From contig NC_037682.1 of assembly GCF_003255815.1 (NCBI RefSeq), positions 17,987,588-18,051,587 of the forward strand: a DNA stretch of 64,000 bases. The letters run 5' to 3'. Source of the DNA: Theropithecus gelada (Eukaryota; Chordata; Mammalia; Primates; Cercopithecidae). Position 1 is the first letter of the stretch. Every line of letters begins with the position of its first letter. Positions 1-10,812 of this stretch are shown piece after piece. A program made the position numbers and the translations under genes. The notes under the pieces are model-generated. The model was not told the origin of the DNA. It ran no database searches and saw only the letters and a program-made list of their open reading frames with translations.

Positions 1-1090
1 AATGGCATTTTCACAAAGGAAGTTCTTGTTTTCACGTCAGATACTAAAAGCAGATCCTGCAGGAGTAATCCCCTTCTTTAAGAGCCAAGTATTCGCCCGT
101 GCTTAAATTACACCATACAGTTCTAATTGTATATAATCTTTTGTTCTTCAGTTTTTTGTTTTGTTTTCTTTTTGTTATTGTTGCCGAAGGTGAGTAGTTT
201 TGCATTTCTGATGACAGCCTTGGAAAGTATATTTGTAACTCCATGTCTGGTAATGCCAACCCAAGTCCATATGGGTCTTAGGACACTGACCGCCTCACAT
301 GCCATACCCTCAGTTAAGCATGTTAACATTTATAGGAGGAAAAAAATCACTTTAGGAGAAAATAAAATTCAACTCAAGCATAAAGCTTCTATTTACTCAG
401 GCCTTTTAAAAAGCAGGTTAAAATGCTCTAAAATGAGAAAGCCTGGTTTCACTTATTTATATAATTCACTGGGACATTGCCAAATGAGTAAGCACTTAAT
501 TTGCTGCTTCTGAGACTTCTCTATCAAAACAGCCCCACTAATAATGTTAGAATGAGAATGCAGGGGTCTCTTCCCTCCCCCTGGGGTTTAGGAAGCTCAT
601 GAGGAGCTCGGCTTAAAATGTCTTTGATGTCTCTTCCTTTGTCTCAAAAAGTAATGTCAATTTTATATACTATTCAATATTACTATCTGCATTTGTTTTA
701 ATATAAAAATGTTTGCTGCCTACCTTTTTCTCCCAAAAAATCTTTAAGTAAAGATGATCTGGGAAAATGTGCCATGTTTATCCTGTGGCTTCTGTGAACT
801 TTCATGCTTGCCTATTCATAGTTGAGAAGCATGTCTGACTCTGATAACCAGGCTACCACCAGAGGACGCCAAGGCTTCAGTTTTGCCTGTGCAAGTTGGG
901 TGGCTGAGAAATTTCTTCAAGGCGTAGCATTGCTCAAAATACTAGTCTAGCTGTTTCAGCCTTGCTGCATCCAAGCTAGAGGCCTAGTCAGAGTCTTATA
1001 CCTGTGATCCTCCATAATATCTTACTATAAGCTATTAGCATAAAAGTCTAAAGATATTCAGGGGCTAGGAAATGCAGGTAGGTGCTATTA
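1..1090 (+). other. Unique sequence, possible MTCH2 3' flank
   Basis: No Alu and no convincing coding frame. Human gene order places the 3' end of MTCH2 just upstream of C1QTNF4 on this strand, so this stretch may hold the end of its 3' UTR or its flank. An AATAAA lies at 361-366, compatible with a transcript end near 380-390. No MTCH2 coding sequence is visible, so the assignment rests on synteny alone. Confidence 0.3.
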
Positions 1091-1100
1091 AGAAACATGC

Positions 1101-1406
1101 GCCCAGGCACGATGGCTCACGCCTGCAGTCACAGCACTTTGTGAAGCCGAGGCAGGCGGTTCACCTGAGGTCAGGAGTTCGAGACCAGCCTGACCAACAT
1201 GGAAAAACCCCTGTCTCTACTAAAAATACAAAATTAGCGGGGCATGGTGGCGCATGCCTGTAATCCCAGCTATGCGGGAGGCTGAGGCAGGAGAATCTCT
1301 TGAAACCGGGGAGGCGGAGGTTGCGGTGAGCCGAGATCACGCCATTGCACTCCAGCCTGGGCCACAAGAGCGAAACTCCATCTCAAAAAAAAAAAAAAGA
1401 AAAAAG
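1101..1406 (+). repeat. Alu (AluS-like)
   Basis: Full-length dimeric Alu from a degraded 5' GGCCGGGCGC to an A-rich tail, with a middle A-rich linker. Confidence 0.92.
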
Positions 1407-1450
1407 AAACAGATGCAAGAAATAATTAACTCGGTAAATAACATGAACTT

Positions 1451-1722
1451 CGGCTGGTTGTGATGGCCCATACCTGTAATCCTAACACTTTGGGAGACTG
1501 AGGCAGGCGGATCACTTGAGGCCAAGAGTTCAAGACAAGCTTGGCCAATATATCTACTAAAAATACAAAACAATTAGGCATGGTGGCACACACCTGTAGT
1601 TCCAGCTACTCAGGAGGCTGAGGCAGGAGAATCGCTTGAACCTGGGAGCTGCAGGTTGCAGTGAGCCAAGATTGTGCCACTGGGCAACAGAGTGAGACTG
1701 TCTCTTTTAAAAAAAAAAAAGT
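1451..1722 (+). repeat. Alu (old, with deletions)
   Basis: Diverged Alu lacking part of both arms: the 'GTGAAACCCC' segment is missing and the end of the right arm is shortened. Ends in an A tail near 1722. Confidence 0.9.
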
Positions 1723-1847
1723 AGGGGTTCTTTAGTAAGCCACTTGTGAAACTGCTTTTCCTTGGTGGTACCAAGCTAAGTTGCCACAAACTGTTCCTCT
1801 AGAGTATATGATGACCATTGAAACCTTGACTTAAGAGTGTGGGGTGG

Positions 1848-2406
1848 GCTGGGGGCAGTGGATCACTTGAGTCCAGGAGCTCAAGACCAGCCTGGGCAAC
1901 ATGGCGAAACCCTGTCTCTTTATTTTTTATTTTTAGACGGAGTTTTGCTCTGTCATCCAGACTGGAGTGCAATGGCACCATCTTGGCTCACTGCAACCTC
2001 CGCCTCCCAGGTTCAGACAATTCTCTAGCCTCGGCCTCCTGAGTAGCTGGGATTACAAGCATGCGCCATCACACCCGGCTAATTTTGTATTTTTCGTAGA
2101 GACAGGGTTTCACCATGTTGGTCAGGCTGGTCTCAAACTCCTGACCTCATGTGATCTGCCCGCCTCGGCCTCCCAAAGTGCTGTGATAACAGGTGTGAGC
2201 CACTGCGCCTGGCCCCTGTCTCTATTTAAAAAAATAAAAGAAAGGGAGGAAAATTAGCTGGGCATGGTGGCACATGTCTGTAATCCCAGCTACTCAGGAG
2301 GCTGAGGCATTAGAATCGCTTGAACCCAGGAGGCAGAGGTTGTGGTGAGCTGAGATCGCGCCATTGCACTCCAGCCTAGGCAACAAGAGTGAAACTCCAT
2401 CTTATG
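1848..2406 (+). repeat. Alu interrupted by an inverted Alu
   Basis: A sense Alu left arm (1848-1921) resumes at 2214 and continues through the right arm to 2406. The gap is filled by an antisense Alu. 'CCTGTCTCT' occurs on both sides of the break, as expected of a target-site duplication. Confidence 0.85.
1922..2213 (-). repeat. Alu nested in another Alu
   Basis: Antisense Alu running from a T-rich head to '...CGCCTGGCC', inserted at the middle A-rich linker of the surrounding sense Alu. Confidence 0.88.
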
Positions 2407-2472
2407 AATAAAGCGTGTGTTTCCTGGAACTTTGGGGGATCATTATAAAAATACTACGGTAAAAAAGCAACC

Positions 2473-3066
2473 TTAGTAATCCCAGCATTTTGGGAGGCTG
2501 AGGCAGGTGGATCACAAGATAAGGAGTTTGAGACCAGCCTGACCAACATGGTGAAATCCCGTCTCTACTAAAAAAAAAAAAAAATACAAAAATTAGCCAG
2601 GCGTGGTGGTGGGCGCCTGTAATCCCAGCTACTCAGGAGGCTGAGGCAGAAGAATCCCTTGAAACCAGAAGGTGGAGGTTGCAGTAAGCCGAGATTGCCC
2701 CACTGCACTCCTGCCTGGTCAACAAGAGTGAAACTATCGGCCGGGCGCGGTGGCTCAAGCCTGTAATCCCAGCACTTTGGGAGGCCGAGGCGGGTGGATC
2801 ACGAGGTCAGGAGATCGAGACTATCCTGGCTAACATGGTGAAACCCCGTCTCTACTAAAAATACAAAAAACTAGCCGGGAGTGGTAGCGGGCGCCTGTAG
2901 TCTCAGCTACTTGGGAGGCTGAGGCGGGAGAATGGCGTGAACCCGGGAGGCGGAGCTTGCAGTGAGCCGAGATCACGCCACTGCACTCCAGCCTGGGAGC
3001 ACAGCGAGACTCCGTCTCAAAAAAAAAAAAAAAAAAAAAGAGTGAAACTATCTTTAAAAAAAAAAG
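2473..3066 (+). repeat. 5'-truncated Alu split near its tail by an AluY
   Basis: Starts inside the left arm at 'GTAATCCCAGC' and reaches the end of its right arm at 2738. Its tail resumes at 3039-3066 after a younger insertion. Confidence 0.85.
2739..3038 (+). repeat. AluY inserted in an older Alu
   Basis: Near-consensus AluY flanked by exact 14-bp duplications AGAGTGAAACTATC at 2725-2738 and 3039-3052. Its right arm reads CCTGGGAGCACAGCGAG in place of the usual CCTGGGCGACAGAGCGAG, a variant shared with the antisense AluY at 33059-33357. Confidence 0.93.
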
Positions 3067-3159
3067 AAGAAGCAACCTTAGGATGAAAGAAACATTGAGC
3101 ATAAGCCCTATATTCCATCATCTCTCTGTTACCTCAGCATACCTTGAATTAACTGTAAT

Positions 3160-3312
3160 TTCCTATAGTGCCAGCTACACAGGAGGCTGAAGTGGGATGA
3201 CTGGTTGAGTCCTGGCAGGTTGAGGCTGTAATGACCTATGGTCCCACCGCAGCACTCCAGCCTAAGTGTCAACTGAGAGCCTGTCTCCAAAAAAAAAAAA
3301 AAAAAAGAAAAA
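3160..3312 (+). repeat. Right-arm Alu fragment
   Basis: Diverged single-arm Alu ending in about 18 A. Confidence 0.8.
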
Positions 3313-3465
3313 GCCTCAGTGGGCTTTATAGAAAACCTGGTGGGGTCATGGCTCGTTTAAGTGCAGCAGTATTTGCAACGAGTCGATCACAACCAGTTAC
3401 AGATTTTTTTTTCCTTTCTCCCCTTCCACTGCTTCACTTAGCCTTTAAAATGTATATTAAAATAA

Positions 3466-3881
3466 AAGGCTGGGCGTGGTGGCTAACACCTGTAATCCCA
3501 GCACTTTGGGAGGCCGAGGTGGGCAGATCATGTGAGGCCAGAAGTTCAAAACCAGCCTGGCTAACATGGTGAAACCCCATCTCTACTAAAATTACAAAAG
3601 TTAGCTAGGTATGGAGGTGCACGCCTGTAATTCCGGCTACTTAGGAGACTGAAGCAGGAAAATCGCTGAAACCCAGGAGATGGAGGTTGCAGTGAGCCAA
3701 GATTGTGGCAGTGCACTCCAGCCTGGACAACAGAGCAAGACTCGGTCTCGAAAAAAAAAGAAAAGAGGCTGAGGCAGGAGAATTGCCTGAACCCGGGAGG
3801 CAGAGATTGCAGTGGGCAGAAATGGTGCCATTGCACTCCAGCCTGGGTGACAGACAAAACTCCATCTCAAAAAAAAAAAAC
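3466..3881 (+). repeat. Alu with an extra 3' segment
   Basis: A complete dimeric Alu (3466-3765) is followed directly by a second copy of the distal right arm, from 'GGCTGAGGCAGGAG' to its own A tail at 3881. The result is a left-right-partial-right arrangement. Confidence 0.85.
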
Positions 3882-4252
3882 TAGCTGGTCAAGTAGTAGT
3901 AATTGAAGATGGTCAGTTTAAGGTGCTGTGGCAGGTAAGGGAGCAAGACAGGAGAACAGATTGGCTAGTAGTGACTGCCAAGCCTGTTGTAGAAGTTCTA
4001 ATTTTCATGATTTTTTGGTGGGATCGGCATCCTCGTTTTAAGTGAGACTCTAATTAAGCAACTCACTCAAAATCATATAGCCAGGAATTTTCAGGGCTGA
4101 ATTCAAACCAGGGCCTATCAAATTCCAAGTTTTTTTTTTTTTTTTCCTTAATAATTCTTCCAGAACATGAAGCCAGCTGAGGCATTTTTATTCTTTCATG
4201 AAGGCTATAAAGTGCTAAAATTGTAGCCAGTAAACCACATTGTGTTTTTTGT

Positions 4253-4546
4253 TTGTTTGTTTGTTTTTGAGACAAGGTCTCATTCTGTCACCCAGGCTGG
4301 AGTTCAGTGGCCGATCTCTGCTCACTGCAACCTCCCCCTCCTGGGTTCAGATGATTCTCGTGCCTCAGTCTCCCGAGTAGCTGGGATTACAGGCGCATGC
4401 CACCACCCACGGCTCATTTTTTTGTATTTTTAGTAGAGATGGGGTTTCACCATGTTGGCTAGGCTGGTCTTGAACTCCTGACCTCAAATGATCCTCCTGG
4501 GCTGCCCAAAGTGCTGTGATTACAGGCGTGAGCCACCGTGCCCAGC
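4253..4546 (-). repeat. Alu
   Basis: Antisense Alu from a (TTTG)n head to '...GTGCCCAGCC'. Confidence 0.92.
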
Positions 4547-5065
4547 CAAACCAAATGTTATGTAAACCATCCATCTGAGGAAAGTGGGCCTGCATTTGTA
4601 GTCAAAGCAGTGAACAAGCCTCCCAACAGAGTAGAATGGTCTTAAATAAGGAAAGACAGATCTTGCCTCTGCAGAATTATAAATAGCTGAAACAACTGAA
4701 AATAGAAATGATCACCATTACTTTTCTAGACTATTATGATGGTTTATGTAGATGAAAAGCTAAGTACTGTATGGCAAGGATTTCTTCCTAGAGAAGAAAT
4801 CTTCCTAGAGGCACCATTAGTTCAGTGTACTAGAACTCCTAGTACATTTGACTGGCAATATTTCTTGAAACTGATCTATGTGTCAGCACCTCTACTGGGT
4901 GCTTCTAAAACATCCTTGCAGATTGGATGGGTTCATTCAGGCTGCCTCCCAAGGGGCATGGTAGTTTCTATTTTGAGGTTTTTGTTTTTTTTAATACAGA
5001 CAAAGATATTTGTCTTACCTCCTTTTCAGAGCTCTGTTTAGGCTTACCTAAAGAAGTCACAAGTA

Positions 5066-5436
5066 CTGGGTGCAGTAGCTTATGCCTGTAATCCCAGCAT
5101 TTTGTGGTTTTTTGTTTTGTTTTGTTTGTTTTTGAGACAGTCTCAAAAACACTGTGCCCAGCCAATCCCAGCATTTTGGGAGGCTAAGGTGGGAGGATCA
5201 CTTGAGTTCTGGAGTTTGAGACCAGCCTAAACAACATAATGAGATCCTGTCTCTACTAAAAATAAAAAATAAAAAAATTAGCCAGGCATGGTGGCACACA
5301 TCTGTAGTCCCAGCTATCTGGGAGGCTGGGGCCAGAGAATCACCTGCACCCAGGAGTTTGAGGCTGCAGTGAGCTATCATCGTGCCACTGTACTCCAGCC
5401 TGGGTGACAGAGCAAGATCTTGCCTCAAGGGAAAAA
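5066..5436 (+). repeat. Old Alu hosting a micro-Alu
   Basis: Diverged sense Alu whose left arm is interrupted at 5105-5163. Fifteen bases of its own sequence (AATCCCAGCATTTTG) are duplicated around the insert, at 5090-5104 and 5164-5178. Confidence 0.9.
5105..5163 (-). mobile_element. 59-bp internally deleted Alu insertion
   Basis: Reading antisense, the insert has an Alu 5' end (GGCTGGGCACAGTG) joined almost directly to an Alu 3' end (AGACTGTCTCAAAAA) with an A-rich tail. It is bounded by a perfect 15-bp target-site duplication. About 250 bp of Alu interior is missing. Confidence 0.85.
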
Positions 5437-5597
5437 GAAAGTCACATGTGACATCTCATTTTATATTTTCCCCCTTCTATTCATCTCTCATCTTATTTTT
5501 CTCTTTAAAATTGAAAGGCGTCAGAATCTCGCACTCTCATTTTTGCCCTGGAAGGGAAGTTGCTTTTACCACCAACCAAAAATTAGCTGCTGCTGCT

Positions 5598-5920
5598 TTT
5601 TTTTTTTTTTTTTTTGAGACGGGGTCTCACTCTGGTTGCCCAGGCTGGACTGGAGTGTAGTGGTACAATCTCAGCTCACTGCAGCCTCCACTTCCCAAGC
5701 TCAGATGATTCTCCCACCTCAGCCTCCCAAGTAGCTGGGATTACAAGCGTGTACCACCACACCTGGCTAATTTTTTTTTTTTTTTTTGTATTTTCAGTAG
5801 AGACAAGGTTTTGCTATATTGTTGCCCAAGCTGGTCTGGAACTCCTGGACTCAAGCCATCTGCCTACCTCAGCCTCCCAGAGTGCTGGGATGATTGGTGT
5901 AAGCCACTACGCCTGGCCAA
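5598..5920 (-). repeat. Alu
   Basis: Antisense Alu with an 18-T head and a long T run in the middle linker, ending '...GCCTGGCC'. Confidence 0.92.
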
Positions 5921-7234
5921 AAAATAGCTTCTTTTCAGGAGACTATCTTGGCTAAGAATGAGGATTAATTTTCTAAAGTGAGTGAAAGTTTTCCTTCTAT
6001 CCAACCTTCCCCATATGACAGCTTCCCCATACATTTGCTATCTAGAGAGAGGTCCTAGGGAGGCCCCTTCCAGTGCTTGAGTTAAGTGTTCTGGGCGCCA
6101 GTGTCTTGTGGTCGTAAGATGGAACTACAAAGAGCCCATCTTGCCTTGGTCTAAGTAGAGTCCTCTGTACTCTGGGCACCAAATCTCTTGTCTGGGACTA
6201 AGCAGATTTTGCATGAAAACCATAATTGTTCTGGAACCATCTTATTGCAACTCTGAAAAAGAATGTTTTTAAGTAGGTTCCAATCAGTACCATACCACAA
6301 TACAGTTAGAGGTTGTTACTTGAGAGAGTGGAAGAAGAGGAAGAGAAACCAGCGTGACCTGCAGGTGTTATTCAGGACTCAGCAGCTTCCTGAGAGGCAG
6401 CAAATAAGGAAACAAATCTTGTCCTCTCTCCAAGTCTTCAAGATGACACGTGGGTGAGAGGAAATTTTGTAACACCAGCCTCTGCCTGGCTAAGGCAGCT
6501 AAGAGAATGGACTCTTCCCTGGCAGTGCCACATTTCCATGGAAAACCTATTAGGTATTGCTTTTATTTCCACATAGAGTAGCATGAAGAGCCAGAGGTTG
6601 GATAAGGACAAGCCAGCATTGCACCTACCCTGGCTGGCCGTCTAGCCGGGGCCCTGCCCTCCTGGCATCAGACTGGTGAGAGTGTCCTTTGGCTGGAAAC
6701 AAGATAGAGGGTGAAGATGGAAACAACAGAACCATGCCTCACCTCAGACTGCTCACCTCTTGCTGGAATTCAGTATCTCGTGCCTTTCCTCCCCCTGAGG
6801 GGCTCACATTTAGAGTTTATAAATGCAACTGTCAGTCATTAAGTGAGTAGCTTGGGCAGAGTTCTGTGCGAGGGGCAGCAGAGGATGCAAAGGCCTGTAA
6901 TAAATCTCCCTGTCCTTCTTGGTGCTTACTGTTCACTGAGAGGGAGGCAGAATGACAAGAACATAAAACTCTAGGAGTGTTGAAGGATTAAGTGAAACCA
7001 TATGTACAACAGTGAGGCCTGGTGCCCTGAAAGAGGGTATTCATTGAAGCTCTTTTAGCGCTCTGATGATGGTTATACAAAGCAGGATACATCATGAGAA
7101 ACTGGAACTAAGCACCATGGGATCCACAGAGGGAAAGCTTACATCCATTTGGGGAAATCAGAGACTTCATGAAGAAGTGGCACTGATTGTGGCTTTGTCA
7201 GGATAGTGGGGATCCTGGGCAGCAGGACGATGGG
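5921..7234. other. Unique intergenic sequence
   Basis: No Alu and no recognisable gene. The longest frames lack family motifs. The end (about 6960-7050) resembles degraded MIR but is too diverged to call. Confidence 0.5.
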
Positions 7235-7700
7235 ATGGCAGCAATTTCTAGCTCTGTCACCAGCTGCGAGACCTTGGGAAAGTTGGTCATTTTAAGCCTC
7301 AGGCTCCTCATGTCTAGAATGCAAAGTAATACTCTAAATTATAGTTTTCTTTTTTTGTTTTTTTTTTGAGACGGAGTTTTGCCCTTTCGCCCAGGCTGGA
7401 GTGAAGTGGCTCCATCTCAGCTCACTGTAACCTCTGCCTCCTGGGTTCAAGCGATTCTCCTGCCTCAGCCTCCTGAGTAGCTGGGATTACAGGCACGCAC
7501 CACCATGCCCGGCTAACTTTTGTATTTTTAGTAGAGACGGGGTTTCACCATGTTGCCCAGGCTGGTCTCAAACTCCTGATAGGTGATCCGCCCGCCTCGG
7601 CCTCCCAAAGTGCTGGGATTACAGGTATGAGCCACCCCACCCAGCCTAGAGTATTAAATGTAGTACCATGTCTGGCATAAATATTTGGTATGTGATAGTT
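7235..7700 (-). repeat. MIR interrupted by an Alu
   Basis: Reverse-complement MIR signature ('AGCTGCGAGACCTTGGGAAA', then 'CCTCAGGCTCCTCATGTCTA') up to 7343. It resumes after the Alu as 'GTACCATGTCTGGCATAAATA'. Confidence 0.65.
7350..7647 (-). repeat. Alu
   Basis: Antisense Alu, T-rich head to '...CACCCAGCC', inserted in a MIR. Confidence 0.92.
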
Positions 7701-7839
7701 ATTAGAATTTTAAGAATTAGACGGGAGGGGCTACTTTCCAAGTCTAGACAATAATATGGGCAAAGTTACGGCGTTAGTAAAGGCTGAAGCATTTGGGGGC
7801 AAGTGGAATTGCATCTCTTACTGTCCTAACCCTTCTTCA

Positions 7840-8290
7840 AAGCTGGATCTCTGCCATATGATGAGCACCTAGAACAGGGACTGGCACATGGTAGAGACTC
7901 CACAGATGTGTGTTAAATAAAGTCAGCTGCCTCCTAGCTGTATCCACTGAATGTCTCTCAGGATCCCCAAACTGAGTTACATCTCAAGCCCTCTTCCCAA
8001 GCCTGTGGTGTACTTGCACTCTAAATTCTATTATAAACACAGCATTATGCCTATTCCCCAAGCTAGAAACCCTGGAGATGAGTTTGAGTCCTCTCTACCC
8101 CTCCCTCTGCTTCTAGAAAGTCACTGCTGGATTCTCAGAAACGCCTCTGAATTTGTCATCTCCCCTTCCTTCCCGTCGCCTTTAGGCATCATCTCTGCTC
8201 AGCTGTTGCCGCAGCCTCTATCTCGTCTTCCTGCTGCCAGCTCAAGGCAGTAGGCAGTAGATAAAGCTGGAGTTCTACCAACTTTCACCA
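7840..8290 (-). repeat. L2 fragment
   Basis: Pyrimidine-rich sequence matching the antisense L2 3' region. 7860-7920 looks like the 'GGCACATGGTAGAGACTC' segment, and 7950-8290 like the L2 coding end. The open frame across 7951-8253 is attributed to this. Confidence 0.55.
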
Positions 8291-8390
8291 GGGTACAAAG
8301 GATAGCCACGACTCTCCTCTACCTACACAGGCTTTTGGCAGAGGATAAAATACTGCTTTTTGACCCAGGTTTCTTAAGATTTCTTTTTTC

Positions 8391-8998
8391 TTTCTTTCTT
8401 TTTTTTTTGGAGACAGAGTCTCGCTGTGTCACCCAGGCTGGAGTGCAGTGGCGCGATCCCAACTCACTGCAACCTCCGTCTCCTGGGTTCAAGCGATTCT
8501 CCTGCCTCAGCCTCCCTAGGAGCTGGGATTACAGGCATGCGCCACCACGCCTGGCTAATTTTTTTTGTTTGTTTTGTTTTGAGACAGAGTCTCACTCTGT
8601 CGCCCAGGCTGGAGTACAGTGGCACAATCTTGGCTCATTGCAACCTCCACCTCCCGGGTTCAAGCGATTCTCCTGCCTCAGCCTCCCGAGTAGCTGGGAT
8701 CACAGGTACCTGCCACCACACCCGGCTAATTTTTTTTATTTTTAGTAGAGACGGGGTTTCACTATGTTGCCCAGGCTGGTCTCAAACTCCTGACCTCAGG
8801 TGATCCGCCCGCCTCGGCCTCCCAAAGTGTTGGGATTACAGGCGTGAGCCACCGTACTCGGCCAGTCTTTGTATTTTTAGTAGAGACAGGGTTTCATCGT
8901 GTTGGCCAGGCTGGTCTCGAACTCCTGACGTCAGATGATCCACCCACCTCGGCCTCCCAAAGTGCTGGGATTACAAGCGTGAGCCACCGTGCCCGGCC
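8391..8998 (-). repeat. Alu split by a second Alu in the same orientation
   Basis: Outer antisense right arm 8391-8559 and left arm 8863-8998. A complete second Alu lies between them. 'TTAAGATTT' flanks the outer element on both sides. Confidence 0.88.
8560..8862 (-). repeat. Alu nested in the middle linker of an Alu
   Basis: Complete antisense Alu from a TTTG-rich head to '...CGTACTCGGCC', inserted at the A-rich linker of the outer copy. Confidence 0.88.
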
Positions 8999-9008
8999 TC
9001 CTTAAGAT

Positions 9009-9204
9009 TTTTTTTCGTTTTCTTTTTCTTTTTTTCTTTTCTTTTTTTCTTTTTCTGAGACAGAGTTTCGCTCTTGTTGCCCCGGATGGAGTGCAATGGT
9101 GTTATCTCAGGTCACCGCAACCTCCGCCCCCCGAGTTCAAGTGATTCTCCTGCCTCAGCCTCCCAAGTAACTGGGATTACAGGCGTGAGCCACTGCACCC
9201 AGCC
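9009..9204 (-). repeat. Alu with a large internal deletion
   Basis: Antisense Alu whose right arm passes straight to 'GGATTACAGGCGTGAGCC', so the linker and most of the left arm are missing. The head (9009-9056) is a T/C-rich simple repeat. Confidence 0.88.
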
Positions 9205-9654
9205 AAGATTTCTTGACCTAGTGTCTTTAATCCTTCCGCCCCTGAGCCCACATGCAGCCCCAGTTCCCCAACAGCCTCTGCTCTGCACATTTGTGCCGCA
9301 CTGGCAGCTGCTCTCTGTGTCTGTTATCTTCCACTGAAGCCTTGTGCAGGAGGAGCTGAGCTGAGAGACAGGGCTATTTATAAATAGAAAGTGGGTGTAA
9401 AGTTCTGCAGTCACAAGTGTTTTAAACAAGACTAATTCCATCTCCCCCAGTCGAACTTTGAAATTTCTGTCCACCTCCTCATCTCCCATCTTTTCTCAAA
9501 GCCTGCAAGTTCTTATCCTCTTCTTGGTCAAAGCCACCATAAGCCTGGATACCACAGTAGCTAAGAGATGTGACATGGAACAAAGTGTGGGAATTACACA
9601 GATTCATCATAGTCAGAGTCAAAGCTACGGAGGGAACATAAATGTTCTTACCAC

Positions 9655-9860
9655 CTAATAATATTTAGTGATGGCTCACCATGTGCCCTGCCCATGTCAC
9701 CATTAGCTCCAACCCATAAAACAGCCATATAAGCTAAATACTGCTCCCATTTTAGTGGTGGAAAAGTGAAACTCAGAAGGGTTCACTGATTTGCCCAAGA
9801 CTGGTGGTAAATATCAAAGCCAGGATCCTCACACGGGTCTGCAAGTCTGCAGTTTCTAAT
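9655..9860 (+). repeat. MIR
   Basis: Diverged MIR in the usual order: a 'CACCATGTGCCCTGCCC' block, then 'CTCCCATTTTAGTGG', then 'GATTTGCCCAAGACTG', then 'AAAGCCAGGATCC'. Confidence 0.65.
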
Positions 9861-10655
9861 ATGGCACGCACATGCATTGAGTGCCAGTATTTTTCTGCAT
9901 AATGATCAGAGCAGAGATTTTAACAAAGAGTTAAGTATGAATATTAATGAGAGGAGGGAACTCGTGGTTTTATTATAATAATGAAAGGATCAACATTGTA
10001 TGCTCAACAGTTAGATGCTCAGAAGCCCAACTCAAACTGGCTACATTAAGAAAAGGAATTCATTGGCCCAAATAATAAAAAGGGCTAGTGGTGAATCCAG
10101 GGGTTCAAACAAGGGCGTCGGGATTCAGTCTTCCCACCCCTCGGCTGGCTTCCCTCTCCGATGGACTCTCCACATGGCAACAAGATGCCAACTGGCAGCT
10201 CCACTCACATGGCTTCTTAGAACTTGTAATTCCAGAGAAAGAGCAAAATCTCTTTGGAGAGCTCCAGCAAAAATCCCAGGAGGACTCTGGCTTGAAACAC
10301 ACGCCCATCTGTGAAGCATTTGGTGTGTCTGGGAGATGCTAGCCAGGCCTGAGTCACAGGCCCATCTGAAGGGGTGGAGGTCCAGAGTCAGCCCCAGAAG
10401 AACCCCATACATTCAGCTGGACTGTTCTGTTTCCCCCCTCCCCACTCTTCTCAGAGCTGGTCTGTTTTCTAGTGGGATGCATGGCTCATCAAAGGGAGGT
10501 TCACTGGGCAAAGACATACATTACACCCTGTCCAAAAGAAACAGCTTTAATAGAAAGGGAAAGAAAACAACAGTTCACCCAGAACATGTGACACATGAGA
10601 CTCCATGAAGCTAAGCTGAGCACAGAAGCTGCTGTGTTTGAAACCTTCCATGGCA
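9861..10655. other. Unique intergenic sequence
   Basis: Overlapping short frames on both strands at 10015-10412 show no family motif, no splice context and no coding bias that I can see. Treated as non-coding. Confidence 0.45.
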
Positions 10656-10659
10656 GGTA

Positions 10660-10812
10660 CATACATACATCATCTCAATCACCCCGTGAGCCTGATAATA
10701 GCCACACTTTTTAAGTGAGAGAAATGAAAGGTCAAAGAGATTTAAGTGACTCGCTAGAATGCAAACCTGGGTGTATTGGAGTCCAAATCCTGCAAGCTTT
10801 ACACCACAGCAC
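10660..10812 (+). repeat. MIR
   Basis: 'CATCATCTCAATCACCCCGT' through 'GACTCGCTAGAATGCAAACC' follows MIR order. Confidence 0.55.

Noticed and set aside
8335..8803. Open frames of 125-136 codons on the plus strand
   Set aside because: They lie wholly in antisense Alu sequence and show the usual Alu translation (SPRLECSGAI, PGSSDSPASAS). The same holds for 17212-17673, 5614-5955, 53590-54063 and dozens of others.
10015..10412. Overlapping frames of 67-99 codons
   Set aside because: No family resemblance, both strands open to similar extent, no splice or promoter context.
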